A stretch of DNA of 64,000 bases, from contig CAYYNQ010000042.1 of NCBI GenBank assembly GCA_964473105.1, forward strand, positions 97,605 to 161,604, written 5' to 3'. This DNA comes from CAYYNQ01 sp964473105 (GTDB taxonomy: Bacteria; Sumerlaeota; Sumerlaeia; MVZB01). Made by a program: the position numbers and the translations under genes. Of this stretch, positions 53,700 through 63,070 are shown in pieces (positions within the stretch are counted from its first letter, which is position 1; each line of letters starts with the position of its first letter). Under the pieces are notes generated by a model. The model saw only the letters and a program-made list of their open reading frames with translations, made no database searches and was not told where the DNA came from.

Positions 53700-54162
53700 G
53701 AACGAAGAAACCGCTTCAGAATCGGATCATGACAGGCCGGGGGACAGGCCTGAGATGCTGCATCGGGAATGAATCAACCGTGCTGATTCTAACCCCCGGC
53801 TGATTGTGGGGTCAAGTATGACGGGTCGGGGGGGCACCGCATGCAGAAATATCCCATGTGCCACAAAATGGTGTTTGCGACCGCGGAAGAATCTATGTAG
53901 TTGTCTTTAACATCTCGCGAAAACTCCCCGTTTTCTTGATGGCGTCGTCCGGTTTGGATTCCAAGTCATGTTAAATCAACCGGATGATCCAGCCCCTGTC
54001 CGGAAATTGCATTGCAACGCATATGTCAGTCCGGCCCGAGATGGTCCATGAATGGATGACCCCGTTGCCATCGGCCGTCCCGGTTCATATAATTCAACTC
54101 ACGTTGACCATTTCCGGTTTACCCGGGTGGCTACCCGATTTCCAGACCCGTTCGAGGTGAAC
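53700..54162. other. Intergenic region between radical SAM and deaminase-like genes
   Basis: About 460 bases. CAGGCC and GGCCTG around 53732-53751 form a 6-bp stem with an 8-base loop, and ACCCC...GGGGT follows near 53800. There is no T-run and no coding support. The longest in-frame extension of the deaminase-like gene (from 54052) overlaps it. Confidence 0.4.
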
Positions 54163-55713
54163 ATGGAACCTGCCGGCCTTCAGTCCATCCGAGTTACGTT
54201 CGTTCGGGTGTGTATCTTGTTATGCGTGAGTTTCCAGGCCAACCGGCCGGGTTCAATGGAAGTCCTGCCTCGTGAAAAATACCCGGCTGATCTTGAAGCG
54301 AAGCTAATTCATTACTGGGAGGTTTATCAAAAGGCTCAGTCTGTGCTTGTCCAGCGGACGGGCATGCAGGGTGAGTCTCTCACGCGAACTGAATGGGAAA
54401 AGATTCTTGATCCCGGGCCCCGGAACCGGCTGACGGGGGATGAGATCAAGCAGCTGAGGAAACTTCAGGCTCGGCGCATCGAGATGGCGGGAACCATGGC
54501 CCGAATGAATTCGGTCATTGATCTTCATGAAATCAGGAAGACGGGGCGGCTTGTCCGGTTCTGCAGGGAATTTCCCAAGGGTGGCATGTTGCACAATCAC
54601 CCAAACGGCAGCTTGGACAGGGAGACTGTTCACCTTTTGCTGAATCGTTTCAACCCGGTTATTAAGCCTGCTAAGATCATCAGGGCCCTGAGCAGTCCGC
54701 CGCAAAAAATGTATCCAGGAGAACTGGATTTTCTGCAATCCTATCACGGGAAGGTGGCCTTTCTGGATCTTAACGAGGATGATCGCCGAAAATTCGAGAA
54801 TCTGTTTTTTTTGCCATCCGGGAACCATGATTTTGATCGTTTTGACTCGATATTTTACCTTGTCCGGTTGCTCAGGAAGGGATCGAAGCCTCATTTTGAA
54901 TCGATTCTTTATGATCGCTTTTTAAGTCGTGCTGCGGATCACAATCTCAGCCTTGTCGAGTTTACCCGTGCGGTCAAGGGCCCCGAGATCCTGAGGCAGA
55001 TGGATGATATTGCCGTGAAAGCACTTGAAGACCACGGCATTGTCATGCGTATCAATGCGTCCTTTAATCGCTCAAGGGATTCGGAACTTAATCTCGCAAG
55101 GCTTGAAAAACTTCAAAGCCTTGGGAGTTCAACGGTCCTTGCCGGGATTGACCTGCTCGGAGATGAGAAGGATTTCCCGGCCTTCGAGGCGGGTTACCGG
55201 ATTTATGGCAGGATGCTTGCCATTGAGGCGACCGGAACCCACGGGAAGCTCCATCGGACCATCCATGCGGCCGGACTGGGTGAACCCCGCAACATTCGTG
55301 ACGCTATGCTGATCGGTGCGGAGCGGATTGGGCATGGATGCGGGTTGATGGATGATCCCGTTGTCTTGGAATATGCCTCACGGAGGGAACTTCCCGTTGA
55401 GGTCAATCTGGTCAGCAATGTACGCCTCAAGTATGTGAAGGATTTCGAATCACATCCATTTCTGAAGCTGCTTCGAATGGGTCTGAAGGTTAGTCTTTCG
55501 ACTGATGATGAGGGGATTCTTGAAACGGATATCAGTAACGAGTATCAGATGGCAATCACGCATTCAAACATGACCTGGCATGAGATGAAGAGGCTGGCAT
55601 TAAACTCGGTCGAAACTGCGTTTGTGGATTCGGAAGTCCGGGAAAAGCTTCTAAAGAAACTTGAGGATGAACTCAGGTCCTTTGAGGAACGATGGAAAAC
55701 GGGACGGCAATGA
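54163..55713 (+). CDS. Secreted adenosine-deaminase-like protein lacking catalytic Glu
   Basis: Adenosine/AMP deaminase-fold protein of about 516 residues. A signal peptide is likely (SIRVTFVRVCILLCVSFQA), and ATG 54163, right after GAGGTGAAC, is preferred to 54052. The N-terminal 130 residues are helical, as in the ADGF/CECR1 subfamily. Metal ligands are present: HNH in GMLHNHPNGS, the His of IHAAG and the Asp pair of SLSTDDE; the second catalytic His is in RIGHGC. The family's HAGE motif, which provides the general acid/base Glu, reads HAAG here, with the alignment to RIGHG undisturbed, and the HxHLDG Asp is Asn. It may act on another substrate, use another acid, or only bind nucleosides. 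It stands alone. Confidence 0.8.
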   Translation: MEPAGLQSIRVTFVRVCILLCVSFQANRPGSMEVLPREKYPADLEAKLIHYWEVYQKAQSVLVQRTGMQGESLTRTEWEKILDPGPRNRLTGDEIKQLRKLQARRIEMAGTMARMNSVIDLHEIRKTGRLVRFCREFPKGGMLHNHPNGSLDRETVHLLLNRFNPVIKPAKIIRALSSPPQKMYPGELDFLQSYHGKVAFLDLNEDDRRKFENLFFLPSGNHDFDRFDSIFYLVRLLRKGSKPHFESILYDRFLSRAADHNLSLVEFTRAVKGPEILRQMDDIAVKALEDHGIVMRINASFNRSRDSELNLARLEKLQSLGSSTVLAGIDLLGDEKDFPAFEAGYRIYGRMLAIEATGTHGKLHRTIHAAGLGEPRNIRDAMLIGAERIGHGCGLMDDPVVLEYASRRELPVEVNLVSNVRLKYVKDFESHPFLKLLRMGLKVSLSTDDEGILETDISNEYQMAITHSNMTWHEMKRLALNSVETAFVDSEVREKLLKKLEDELRSFEERWKTGRQ

Positions 55714-55793
55714 TGCATCATTGATGATCCGAATCACGGACAAACGTGACGGATAAAATTCAAATGATCAGGGTATGATCGACATGGGGTATA

Positions 55794-56048
55794 TCATGGC
55801 CCATCATCGCCCTCATCTGGATACAGCGTCTCCATCAGTTGAAGCGCTTCATCCCGGCAATCGGTCGGGACCTCGATCTCCATATCGCAATCGGGCAGGA
55901 ATGACCATAAGCCAAGATTTTGGATGCGTTCATTGCGGACATTGAACGGAATCTGATGGGCTTCCAGCAGCGATCTTGCCAGCATCAACTCGATCTGGCT
56001 TCGGGTTCTGAAAATGGTTGTCGTGATTGAATCCTGCTTTTCAGGCAT
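55794..56048 (-). CDS. DUF2007-like small protein
   Basis: A protein of about 84 residues resembling DUF2007 (putative signal-transducing, PII-like fold): an N-terminal TTTIFRTRSQIELMLARSLL helix with the idea of 'edit source, find address' around EAHQIPFNVRNERI, then CDMEIEVPTDCRDEALQLME and an acidic end. DUF2007 domains are short and often found alone; their role is not established. Start ATG 56048 (MPEKQDS) follows GGGGAAC; the frame extends to 56108 with another ATG at 56069. It is convergent with the deaminase-like gene, 80 bp away. Confidence 0.72.
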   Translation of the reverse strand: MPEKQDSITTTIFRTRSQIELMLARSLLEAHQIPFNVRNERIQNLGLWSFLPDCDMEIEVPTDCRDEALQLMETLYPDEGDDGP

Positions 56049-56480
56049 CAGTCGGTGTTCCCCGTTCATTTGTGGAGATCTCGGGATTTCCACCCCGTGG
56101 AGTGTCACCCTCTCCCGGGCGCAAGCGGCCGGTGACCGGGGCTTCGGACCGGATCATCCCCGCGTTGGTGGACATCGCAGTGCCACGGTTTTCCACCCAC
56201 TCCATGACCACCCCGGCTCCCGAGGGGGATGACCACCAATATCAGGGAAGACATTGGGATCTGACGTAACAACAAGGCCGGGGGGGTCCCTTTCATTCCG
56301 GTGGATGAACATGAGGACCGTCAACAACATGGTATCCCCCAACGCCGGGTCGATTCGAAGATGATTATTCTTGAGCATAAGCCTGATTGGAAGGAGAATC
56401 CTGATTTTGCGGGATGAAACGTGCTGCTCTGAACAGCCAGGCGGGAAATCCCCCTGTTCATCAATCAGGAGGGATTTCGA
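56049..56480. other. Intergenic region before Tat-exported protein
   Basis: About 430 bases without a confident gene. A minus-strand frame near 56154-56378 (includes MLLTVLMFIHRNERDPPG) looks protein-like over a short stretch but has no family match and no good start. An AGGAGGG word lies just before the Tat-protein gene. Confidence 0.35.
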
Positions 56481-57230
56481 ATGAATGGTGATAAAATACC
56501 CCGAAGGACGTTATTGAAATCCGGCATGGCGGCCACCACGGCGGCTGGCATGATGGGACTTCATGGATGTAGTTCTTTAAAAGTACCCGGCGCTGACAAA
56601 CCCGTTTTCGATAGTCAATCCTCATCAATCGCCTGCGCCGAACCCGAACCCAACCTGGAAATCGCGAAGGGCTGGTGGACCGAGGGCCCGCATAGATACA
56701 CGCCCATTAATTGGAAAGATCACCCTTTTTATTTCGGCGTGCATCATAATGCGACCGTTCAACTTATTCCAAAGATGCTGCTGGGCTTTAACGATTCCGT
56801 TGACCGCCAGGAGGGCGGCATCACGATGAGGGATGATCAAAGCGTTCTTCAGGGTTGGAGCGACTGTGATGCATCCGTGCTTTGGAGCCGCTGGTTTCCT
56901 TTTCGATACAGCATCAGGTCCTATGATGGCGCGCAGCTTCTGCAGGAAGTGTTCATACACGTGCCGGGCGGGGTTGATGTCACAACCGGGAAGGAGCCGG
57001 CATTCGCCTGGGTACGAATGACGGTCGCCGAGGTATGTGATGGATTCAGGGTGGAGGATCATTTCACGTTAAGGGTAAAAATTGGATCGTCTCACTTAGT
57101 GCCCGGACAGGCCTATCCCGATGTTTTGACTCCGGACAGCGATGAATACAATCCCGATGCGGGCTATCGGCTGATGGGGCCGGGAGCAGAAATTTATAAC
57201 CATTGCATCGTGAAGGAAAGTATTCGATGA
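56481..57230 (+). CDS. Tat-exported protein, possibly truncated
   Basis: A 249-residue protein with a twin-arginine signal (KIPRRTLLKSGMAATTAAGM) and a lipobox-like GLHGCSS, so it may be a Tat-exported lipoprotein. The rest is beta-rich (HHNATVQLIPKMLLGFND, AQLLQEVFIHVPGGVDV, FRVEDHFTLRVKIG) and resembles the N-terminal beta domain found at the front of large glycoside hydrolases, but it stops before any catalytic domain. Start ATG 56481 follows AGGAGGG. Its last four bases are the start of the next gene (ATGA), so the pair is translated together. Either it is a genuine small partner of the propeller protein or it is the cut front of a larger enzyme. Family unknown. Confidence 0.6.
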   Translation: MNGDKIPRRTLLKSGMAATTAAGMMGLHGCSSLKVPGADKPVFDSQSSSIACAEPEPNLEIAKGWWTEGPHRYTPINWKDHPFYFGVHHNATVQLIPKMLLGFNDSVDRQEGGITMRDDQSVLQGWSDCDASVLWSRWFPFRYSIRSYDGAQLLQEVFIHVPGGVDVTTGKEPAFAWVRMTVAEVCDGFRVEDHFTLRVKIGSSHLVPGQAYPDVLTPDSDEYNPDAGYRLMGPGAEIYNHCIVKESIR

Positions 57231-59350
57231 CCAAAGGTCACTTTCCTAGAAGGTTCTTTTTGATATTTTGTATATTGTCCGTACTGAGTCAGGTCGGCTC
57301 GGTCAACGGCGGGAACACGGCACAGCTTATTTTCAGGGAAAACTGGAACTCGGGTGCAAAGATTTTCAGCCCGGACAGCCTGACTGGCACGATAGGTCTG
57401 GCTACGGGCATGCATATTGATCCCGACAAGTGGATCGTAAACATCGGGCAGGAGTCGGACGGCTCGAGATGTAAACTGGTGCAGCTTGGCACGGGCGACT
57501 GGGCGATCTACACCGAGGGACCTGGGATCCCGACCGAAACAGACCATACAACCTGGTTCTATTCAAGGCCGTCCTTCCAGCGTGGTGGAAATCTCCGATG
57601 CACATTCAAGACCTGGATTGATCCCTCGAGAAAAAACAACTCGGTGAAAGGCGCTTCCGAGTACGCTCAAATCGGCGGCCCGTGGCATTATGTTCAGGAC
57701 GGTCCCGTCCTCGAGAATCCTGAGGCGGTCGTGAGATATTGGGGCTCGCCCCGTTTTGCCCAGGTCGGTGACGCCTGGCCTATAGGTGGCCATAAGATGT
57801 CCCCGGCATTTGTGGACGCCTTTACACGGATTACCTCCAAGGCCAAGGCGCTGACGATCCGCGTCTGGTTGGGCGATGAGATCGGCGCCAAGCTGGAATG
57901 GTCCGCCGATGACGGCAATAGCTGGACGCAAGAAATAGACACCCGGGGAATCAGCGGCGGCCGGCACCGCAATGTTTTTCTTGGCTTTGCCACCTACGGC
58001 ACAGCGGTCTTTATTGATGATATCATGGTAGAGAATGATGCTCACACCGGCGGCAGGGGCACAAAGGCGGCGGGAACACCGAAAGTCCAATCAAACGAGA
58101 ACTGGCCGCAGTGGCGGGGTCCACTGGCAACCGGAGTCGCCCCCCTCGCGGATCCACCCGTTGAATGGGGCGAGGACAAGAACATTGCATGGAAGATTCC
58201 GGTCCCAGGCAGGGGCCATTCCACGCCCATCATCTGGAAGGACCGGATCGTCCTAACGACTGCAATACCTGTCGGTGATGCGCTGGAACCACGATATAGC
58301 AAGGCTCCCGGCGCACACGACAATCTGCCCGTGACCCATCGTATGGAGTTCGCCGTGGTTGCGCTCCGCCGCGTGGATGGGTCTGTCATCTGGCAGAAAA
58401 CGCTGCGCGAGGAACAGCCTGTTGAAGCGGGTCATCTGACCGGCAGCCTGGCCTCGGCATCACCGGTGACGGACGGCGAGGCGATCTATGCGTTCTTCGG
58501 TTCGCATGGATTGTATTGCGTGAACCTGGATGGGAGCCTCCGCTGGGAAAAATCCCTTGGCCGGATGCAGACCAGGCATGCACATGGCGAGGGTTCTTCT
58601 CCCGTGTTGTATGGACGTTTTCTGGTTGTCAATTGGGATCATGAGGGCCAATCGTTTGTCGTTGCTTATGACAAGGTGAGTGGGAGGGAGATATGGAAAA
58701 TGCCGCGTGATGAGCCGACGTCATGGGCGACACCCATTGTGGTCAGGCAAGGTGATCGTGTTCAGGTTATTGTCAGCGGCACTAACCGTGTCCGTAGCTA
58801 CGATCTTTCCAATGGCGGGATCATCTGGGAATGTCCCGGGTTGTCGGCCAATGTTGTGGCATCCCCGGTTTCAGACGGAAGTCTCGTCTATGCCGGAAGC
58901 AGTTATGAGAAGCAGGTGATGCTTGCAATCCGGATTGATGGTGCAATGGGTGATATCAGCGGTACGGACCAGTTTGCCTGGAAACGTGCGAGGAGGACGC
59001 CTTATGTCCCGTCCCCGTTGTTGCATGGGGAACATCTTTATTTCCACAGCCACTATCAGAATGTGTTGTGCCGTGTTCATGCCCGCACGGGTGAGGAGAA
59101 GAACAGCCCCTTTCGCCTGCCGGGCATCGGGGATGTCTATGCCTCACCCGTTGCCGCGGCCGGCCGTATTTACATAACGGACCTCGAGGGAAACACGCTT
59201 GTGCTTGGTGCCGGCGACGGCTCTCCGGAATTCTTGGCCCTAAACAGGCTCAACGACAGTTTCAGCGCCTCGGCGGCGTTGTCTGGTGAAGAGATCTTGC
59301 TTCGCGGCGAACAGCACCTTTACTGTATTGTGGAACGCTCGGACTCCTGA
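57227..59350 (+). CDS. Secreted PQQ-type beta-propeller protein with N-terminal beta domain
   Basis: A protein of about 707 residues with a signal peptide (PRRFFLIFCILSVLSQVGSVNG). Residues about 35-265 form a beta-sandwich (LIFRENWNSGAKIFSP, LTIRVWLGDEIGAKLEWSAD) and the rest is a PQQ/BamB-like eight-bladed propeller: NWPQWRGP..GVAP, VEWGEDKNIAWKIPVPGRGHSTPI, LVVNWDHEGQSFVVAYDKVSG, and repeats such as GEAIYAFFGSHGLYCVNLDG. The opening WPQWRG is a hallmark of a large family of secreted propeller proteins in Planctomycetota and Verrucomicrobiota; no PQQ enzymatic residues were identified, so it probably binds or scaffolds. ATG 57227 overlaps the stop of the Tat-protein gene and follows AAGGAAAG; the frame opens earlier at 57203. 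Confidence 0.86.
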   Translation: MTKGHFPRRFFLIFCILSVLSQVGSVNGGNTAQLIFRENWNSGAKIFSPDSLTGTIGLATGMHIDPDKWIVNIGQESDGSRCKLVQLGTGDWAIYTEGPGIPTETDHTTWFYSRPSFQRGGNLRCTFKTWIDPSRKNNSVKGASEYAQIGGPWHYVQDGPVLENPEAVVRYWGSPRFAQVGDAWPIGGHKMSPAFVDAFTRITSKAKALTIRVWLGDEIGAKLEWSADDGNSWTQEIDTRGISGGRHRNVFLGFATYGTAVFIDDIMVENDAHTGGRGTKAAGTPKVQSNENWPQWRGPLATGVAPLADPPVEWGEDKNIAWKIPVPGRGHSTPIIWKDRIVLTTAIPVGDALEPRYSKAPGAHDNLPVTHRMEFAVVALRRVDGSVIWQKTLREEQPVEAGHLTGSLASASPVTDGEAIYAFFGSHGLYCVNLDGSLRWEKSLGRMQTRHAHGEGSSPVLYGRFLVVNWDHEGQSFVVAYDKVSGREIWKMPRDEPTSWATPIVVRQGDRVQVIVSGTNRVRSYDLSNGGIIWECPGLSANVVASPVSDGSLVYAGSSYEKQVMLAIRIDGAMGDISGTDQFAWKRARRTPYVPSPLLHGEHLYFHSHYQNVLCRVHARTGEEKNSPFRLPGIGDVYASPVAAAGRIYITDLEGNTLVLGAGDGSPEFLALNRLNDSFSASAALSGEEILLRGEQHLYCIVERSDS

Positions 59351-59531
59351 ATGCGTCGAAACGTTGGGGGATTTCCTGCACCCATGGCATAATCTGCAAA
59401 GATCCGGCCCCCAACCCCGTCATGATGGGCCGTCCCAGGGTTGCCCTGCACGTAATCCTGTCGTGCTTAGCCTGTTGTTGAATCTGTTGCTGCCATCATC
59501 CGGCATGAAGTCTCGGTGATGCCAATACGGA

Positions 59532-60152
59532 TCAATCCGCATCCAGGCTACGCCAGCAATACCAGCATGCGATTGTGGAATAAGGTTTCCAACGATCGGC
59601 GATTTCCTGGGCCTGATTCCTGTCGGGAAGTTTTTTGAGTCCGTACAGGTTGTGAATTGCCTTCAGGATACCCAGGTCACCCGAGGGGAAAACGTCAGGG
59701 CGGCCCAGTGAGAACATCAGGAACATCTGGGCAGTCCACACCCCGACACCCCGGACTGTCTGCAGTTTTAAAATAATGTCATCGTCGACGAAACGCCCGA
59801 TTTGTGAAAGATTCAACGTCTCGTCACAACATTTTCCAGCGAGATCGTGCAGATAACCGGCCTTCCGTGCCGATATGCCGATCCTGCGTAACTGCGGTTG
59901 GGACTTTCCGAGAATGGATTTCGGGGTCATGTTACCGGGCCCGATCAGATCCTTGAGGTGAAGATGAATCGACCGGGCGGCCTTCGTGGATATCTGCTGC
60001 CCGATGATTGATCGGACCAGCATTTCAAAACGGTTTTTCTCGAGCACGAGCCGGCACGGTCCGACTTTGCGGATTAATTGTCTCATGACCGGGTCTGCAG
60101 CGGACAGATGTCTTGTGGCCTTGACGATGCTGGCCTGTCTTGATCTTGGCAT
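59532..60152 (-). CDS. DNA-3-methyladenine glycosylase II (HhH-GPD family)
   Basis: Base-excision repair enzyme that removes alkylated bases. The 206-residue protein has the HhH-GPD fold: FEMLVRSIIGQQISTKAARSI (about residues 42-62), the helix-hairpin-helix LQTVRGVGVWTAQMFL (about 131-146), and the catalytic Asp in FPSGDLGILKA (about 159). It lacks the N-terminal AlkA domain and the FeS cluster motif of EndoIII, so it fits the short AlkA-type (MagIII/AfAlkA-like) glycosylases. Start ATG 60152. It is convergent with the propeller gene, and no adaptive-response regulator (Ada) is adjacent. Confidence 0.92.
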   Translation of the reverse strand: MPRSRQASIVKATRHLSAADPVMRQLIRKVGPCRLVLEKNRFEMLVRSIIGQQISTKAARSIHLHLKDLIGPGNMTPKSILGKSQPQLRRIGISARKAGYLHDLAGKCCDETLNLSQIGRFVDDDIILKLQTVRGVGVWTAQMFLMFSLGRPDVFPSGDLGILKAIHNLYGLKKLPDRNQAQEIADRWKPYSTIACWYCWRSLDAD

Positions 60153-60430
60153 AAGTGAATTTACAGGATACCTGGTCCGGTTGAAAATGAATCCTGCTGT
60201 TCAGGGGTAATTATTATTCCGACTTGAAATCATTTTATTGGACATCATTCAGGCAGATATTATGCTCGTATCTTAGACTTGGCGGGGTGGGGTTCGATCC
60301 TGGAGAACCTGATCATGCTGTGGTTGTCGGGATGGATGGATTCTGGCTGGAATACCCGGCGCAGTAATCTCCATGGATCCCATAAGATCGATGGGGGAAT
60401 CCTTGGTCAATCTCGGAGGCTTGCAGGATC

Positions 60431-61072
60431 ATGCTTTATCAGGGAAAAGGGTTTACGCTGATCGAGCTGTTGATCGTCGTGGCAATCATTGCCATCCTTG
60501 CGGCGATTGCCGTGCCGAATTTTCAGGAAGCCCACACGCGTGGGAAAATTTCACGGACCCTGTCGGACATGCGAACTATCGGCGTGGGCATAACGACATA
60601 TATTGTCGATTACCACCAGTTTCCGGTTACGCCGCCCATGCAGAACTGTGTTTTGAATGGCTGGTGTGGGGACTGGTTGCTCGCCCCGGATTCAGGCCAG
60701 TTCAGAATGGGCCATCTTCTGACGACGCCGGTGGAGTACCTGTCCAGTATTCCGATCGATCTATTCAATACCGCGATGACGAATCCCGATACCACATTGT
60801 GTGTCAACAAACCCTCCAAGGAACTTTCTGTTATCTTCTCAGGAGCACCTTTGGGGGAATACACGGAACATTTTGCCAATCCCGCCATTAATATTTATTC
60901 TGGGTTCTGGCAGCTGGAAAGCGCTGGTCCTGATCTTTCGTGGCACTGCGATTTCCTGCTCGGAAACACGGAGTATTTCTACGATCCGACAAACGGAACG
61001 AACAGTTACGGCCAGCTTGTTTATCACCACGACGGATCGACGATCCCCGGCAGTGCTAGGAAGATTCGCTAG
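60431..61072 (+). CDS. Prepilin-type pseudopilin protein
   Basis: A 213-residue protein with a short basic leader MLYQGKG followed by FTLIELLIVVAIIAILAAIA, the class III prepilin signal with Glu5 after the cleavage site; it would be processed by PilD-type peptidase and inserted as a hydrophobic helix. The C-terminal part is a beta domain (SGFWQLESAGPDLSW, YFYDPTNGTNSYGQLVY) with the DPTNGT pattern often seen in Planctomycetota pseudopilins. These are likely minor pilins or type II secretion pseudopilins. No pil or gsp genes are in the window. The start follows TTGCAGGATC; ATG 60431 is the only good candidate. Confidence 0.87.
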   Translation: MLYQGKGFTLIELLIVVAIIAILAAIAVPNFQEAHTRGKISRTLSDMRTIGVGITTYIVDYHQFPVTPPMQNCVLNGWCGDWLLAPDSGQFRMGHLLTTPVEYLSSIPIDLFNTAMTNPDTTLCVNKPSKELSVIFSGAPLGEYTEHFANPAINIYSGFWQLESAGPDLSWHCDFLLGNTEYFYDPTNGTNSYGQLVYHHDGSTIPGSARKIR

Positions 61073-61420
61073 CCACCGTAGTCGTTGGTAGAAGTCCTGT
61101 TCTGCAGAGTGATCGTGATCAAAGGATGCGGTCTTCATCGGGGTGAGTGGCCCGCACGGCGGGCAATTATGTTGTGGCACATCACGGCGCAGGCGTATCC
61201 GATTACACCTGATGGCATGATATCGTTTTAACGGCCTCAACCCGGCGATGGTTGAATGGAGCGGCCGGACGATTGACGAATCCCCCCCTGCCCGCTTGAG
61301 AACACGACCTTGGCCCGCCCGCGCTGCAATTAATGCTCGACTGTGGCAGGCCAGGTGGTCGTCTGGATCGATGACACAAGATGATCCTCCCATCGAACTC
61401 CATCAGTCGGGCCGAATGAG
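61073..61420. other. Intergenic region after pseudopilin
   Basis: About 350 bases between two convergent genes. Frames in both directions are open over short stretches, but none has a supported start, ribosome-binding site or family motif. I see nothing identifiable in it. Confidence 0.4.
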
Positions 61421-62605
61421 TTAGAGTTGATTGAGCGCTACCCAGCGTAGACAAACCGGGTATGGGATATGCAACACCTGGCCGGTTGGGGTGAGTTTTC
61501 CGGTATCCTGGTTGATCGAAAATGTGACGACGGTGTCGCTCTCCTGGTTTTCGGCAAAAAGGTATTTCCCGTTGGGGTCAAGGTTGAAGTTGCACGGTGT
61601 TCTTCCCTGGGTGGGGGCATGTTCGATGATTGTGAGTTTCCCCGACGCGGGGTCAATTGAAAAAACGGCAATGGAGTCGTGTCCACGATTTGAGCCGTAA
61701 AGAAATTTTCCGGATGGGTGTACCAATATTTCTGCAGTGGTATTGCTTTCGTTGAATCCTCCCGGTAGTGTTGAAATCATTTGAATTTCTTTCATCGTCC
61801 CATATTCGACATCCCATTTGAAAACCGTAATGGTATTGCCCAGCTCATTGATCACGTAACAGAACTGACTTGATGGATGGAAGGTTAAGTGGCGTGGCCC
61901 ACCGCCTGGTTTGATACTGGCTGTGGGTGGATCGTTTGGTTTAAGCCTCGCCGTGGCAGGATCTGTCAAGTAGACATACAGCTTGTCTGCCCCGAGGTCT
62001 GCACTGATCAGAAAGCGGTTGTCGGGCGAGAAGTTCACCGAGTGCGGGTGTGGTCCATCCTGTCGTTTTTCATTTATGCTTGACCCCTGGTGTTTCATGA
62101 CACTTGCCGCATCACCCAGCGTCCCATCCTCGTGAATCGGATAAGATAGTGTGCTGCCCGCACGGTAGTTGGCAACGGCAAGCATTCTGCCGGTTGCATC
62201 GACATTCAGGTGACAGGGAGAGCCTTTGGAAGAGACATGGTTTAATTCTCTAAGTTTACCTGTTGGGTGATCAATCTCAAATGCCTTCACCAAACCCTGG
62301 CCGTCAGGATCCCTGGTGACGGCATAAAGGTATCTGTTGTTGGGGTGAATGGCGATAAAGGCAGGATTTATTGCATCGGCTGCCAGGCCAATCCTGGTCA
62401 TCTTGCCCGTATGAGTGTCAAAGCGATAAACGAAAATGCCATTTGTTTTGTTATTGCCTCTTGCTGAGGTACCAAAATAGGCGAGGTACTGTCCGCTTGA
62501 GCCCCCCTTTTTCTTTTCGGCGGATTCATCCAGCGCAGGATTTATACAGGCGATAGCAAGTGTGGTGAAGAGAAAAATTCCCATCAAAAGGCGAGCGTTA
62601 TGCAT
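61421..62605 (-). CDS. Lactonase-fold (6-phosphogluconolactonase-like) lipoprotein
   Basis: A protein of about 394 residues with a signal peptide ending in a lipobox (TTLAIAC, Cys about 20) and a seven-bladed propeller of the lactonase (Pfam lactonase/YbhE) family: AYFGTSARGNNKTNGIFVYRFD, NPAFIAIHPNNRYLYAVT, LNVDATGRMLAVANY, DGPHPHSVNFSPDNRFL, GGGPRHLTFHPSSQFCYVINE and GRTPCNFNLDPNGKYLF. Cytoplasmic Pgl acts on 6-phosphogluconolactone; a lipidated copy in the periplasm is more likely to act on another lactone or to bind sugars. ATG 62605 is preferred to 62617. It is convergent with the prepilin gene. Confidence 0.85.
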   Translation of the reverse strand: MHNARLLMGIFLFTTLAIACINPALDESAEKKKGGSSGQYLAYFGTSARGNNKTNGIFVYRFDTHTGKMTRIGLAADAINPAFIAIHPNNRYLYAVTRDPDGQGLVKAFEIDHPTGKLRELNHVSSKGSPCHLNVDATGRMLAVANYRAGSTLSYPIHEDGTLGDAASVMKHQGSSINEKRQDGPHPHSVNFSPDNRFLISADLGADKLYVYLTDPATARLKPNDPPTASIKPGGGPRHLTFHPSSQFCYVINELGNTITVFKWDVEYGTMKEIQMISTLPGGFNESNTTAEILVHPSGKFLYGSNRGHDSIAVFSIDPASGKLTIIEHAPTQGRTPCNFNLDPNGKYLFAENQESDTVVTFSINQDTGKLTPTGQVLHIPYPVCLRWVALNQL

Positions 62606-63070
62606 TATCGATATCAATCCAATTTACCTGATCGTGGTCTGATTATTGTCGGTGATCAAGAGTATGATCTCAGCAGAAGTAGACCAAACAAGGGGATCAG
62701 TCCGTCCGTAGATCTGCCATCCGTGAGATCAGCATACAGGAAGTTGATTGGTTTAGCCATGGATAAAAAGTTGAGGATATGATTTCTACTAGCAGAAGGA
62801 CTGATGATGCTTATCATTAAATATTATCCTTGTGGATATGGTTATGCCATTATTGAATCAAAGTTTTACTCAGGCTGTGGAGCATGATTTTCTGCCTGTC
62901 GATCATAAGGCCAAGACAGGTGCTATTTATAGACGATTATATAATTGAGATATTGGAAATATACCAGCTTGAAGACCGATCACCTTCCGTTATGAAATCC
63001 GGGCTCATTTAAATGGGTATGCTAATTCTTAAAGCCCGATGCGAAATTTCAATAATGAACAGGAGAATTC
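62606..63070. other. Intergenic region before the partial secreted protein
   Basis: About 465 bases, AT-rich, without a supported gene. TATAAT at 62940-62945 could be the -10 box for the gene at 63071; AAGACA at 62913-62918 is too far upstream (21 bases between boxes) to be a good -35. A divergent promoter for the lactonase gene must also lie here. Confidence 0.35.

Noticed and set aside
55710..55723. Palindrome AATGATGCATCATT overlapping the stop of the deaminase-like gene.
   Set aside because: No T-run follows and the stem is AT-rich; it does not look like a terminator.
60280..60320. GGGGTTCGATCCTGG resembles a tRNA T-loop.
   Set aside because: No acceptor, D or anticodon stems can be drawn around it.
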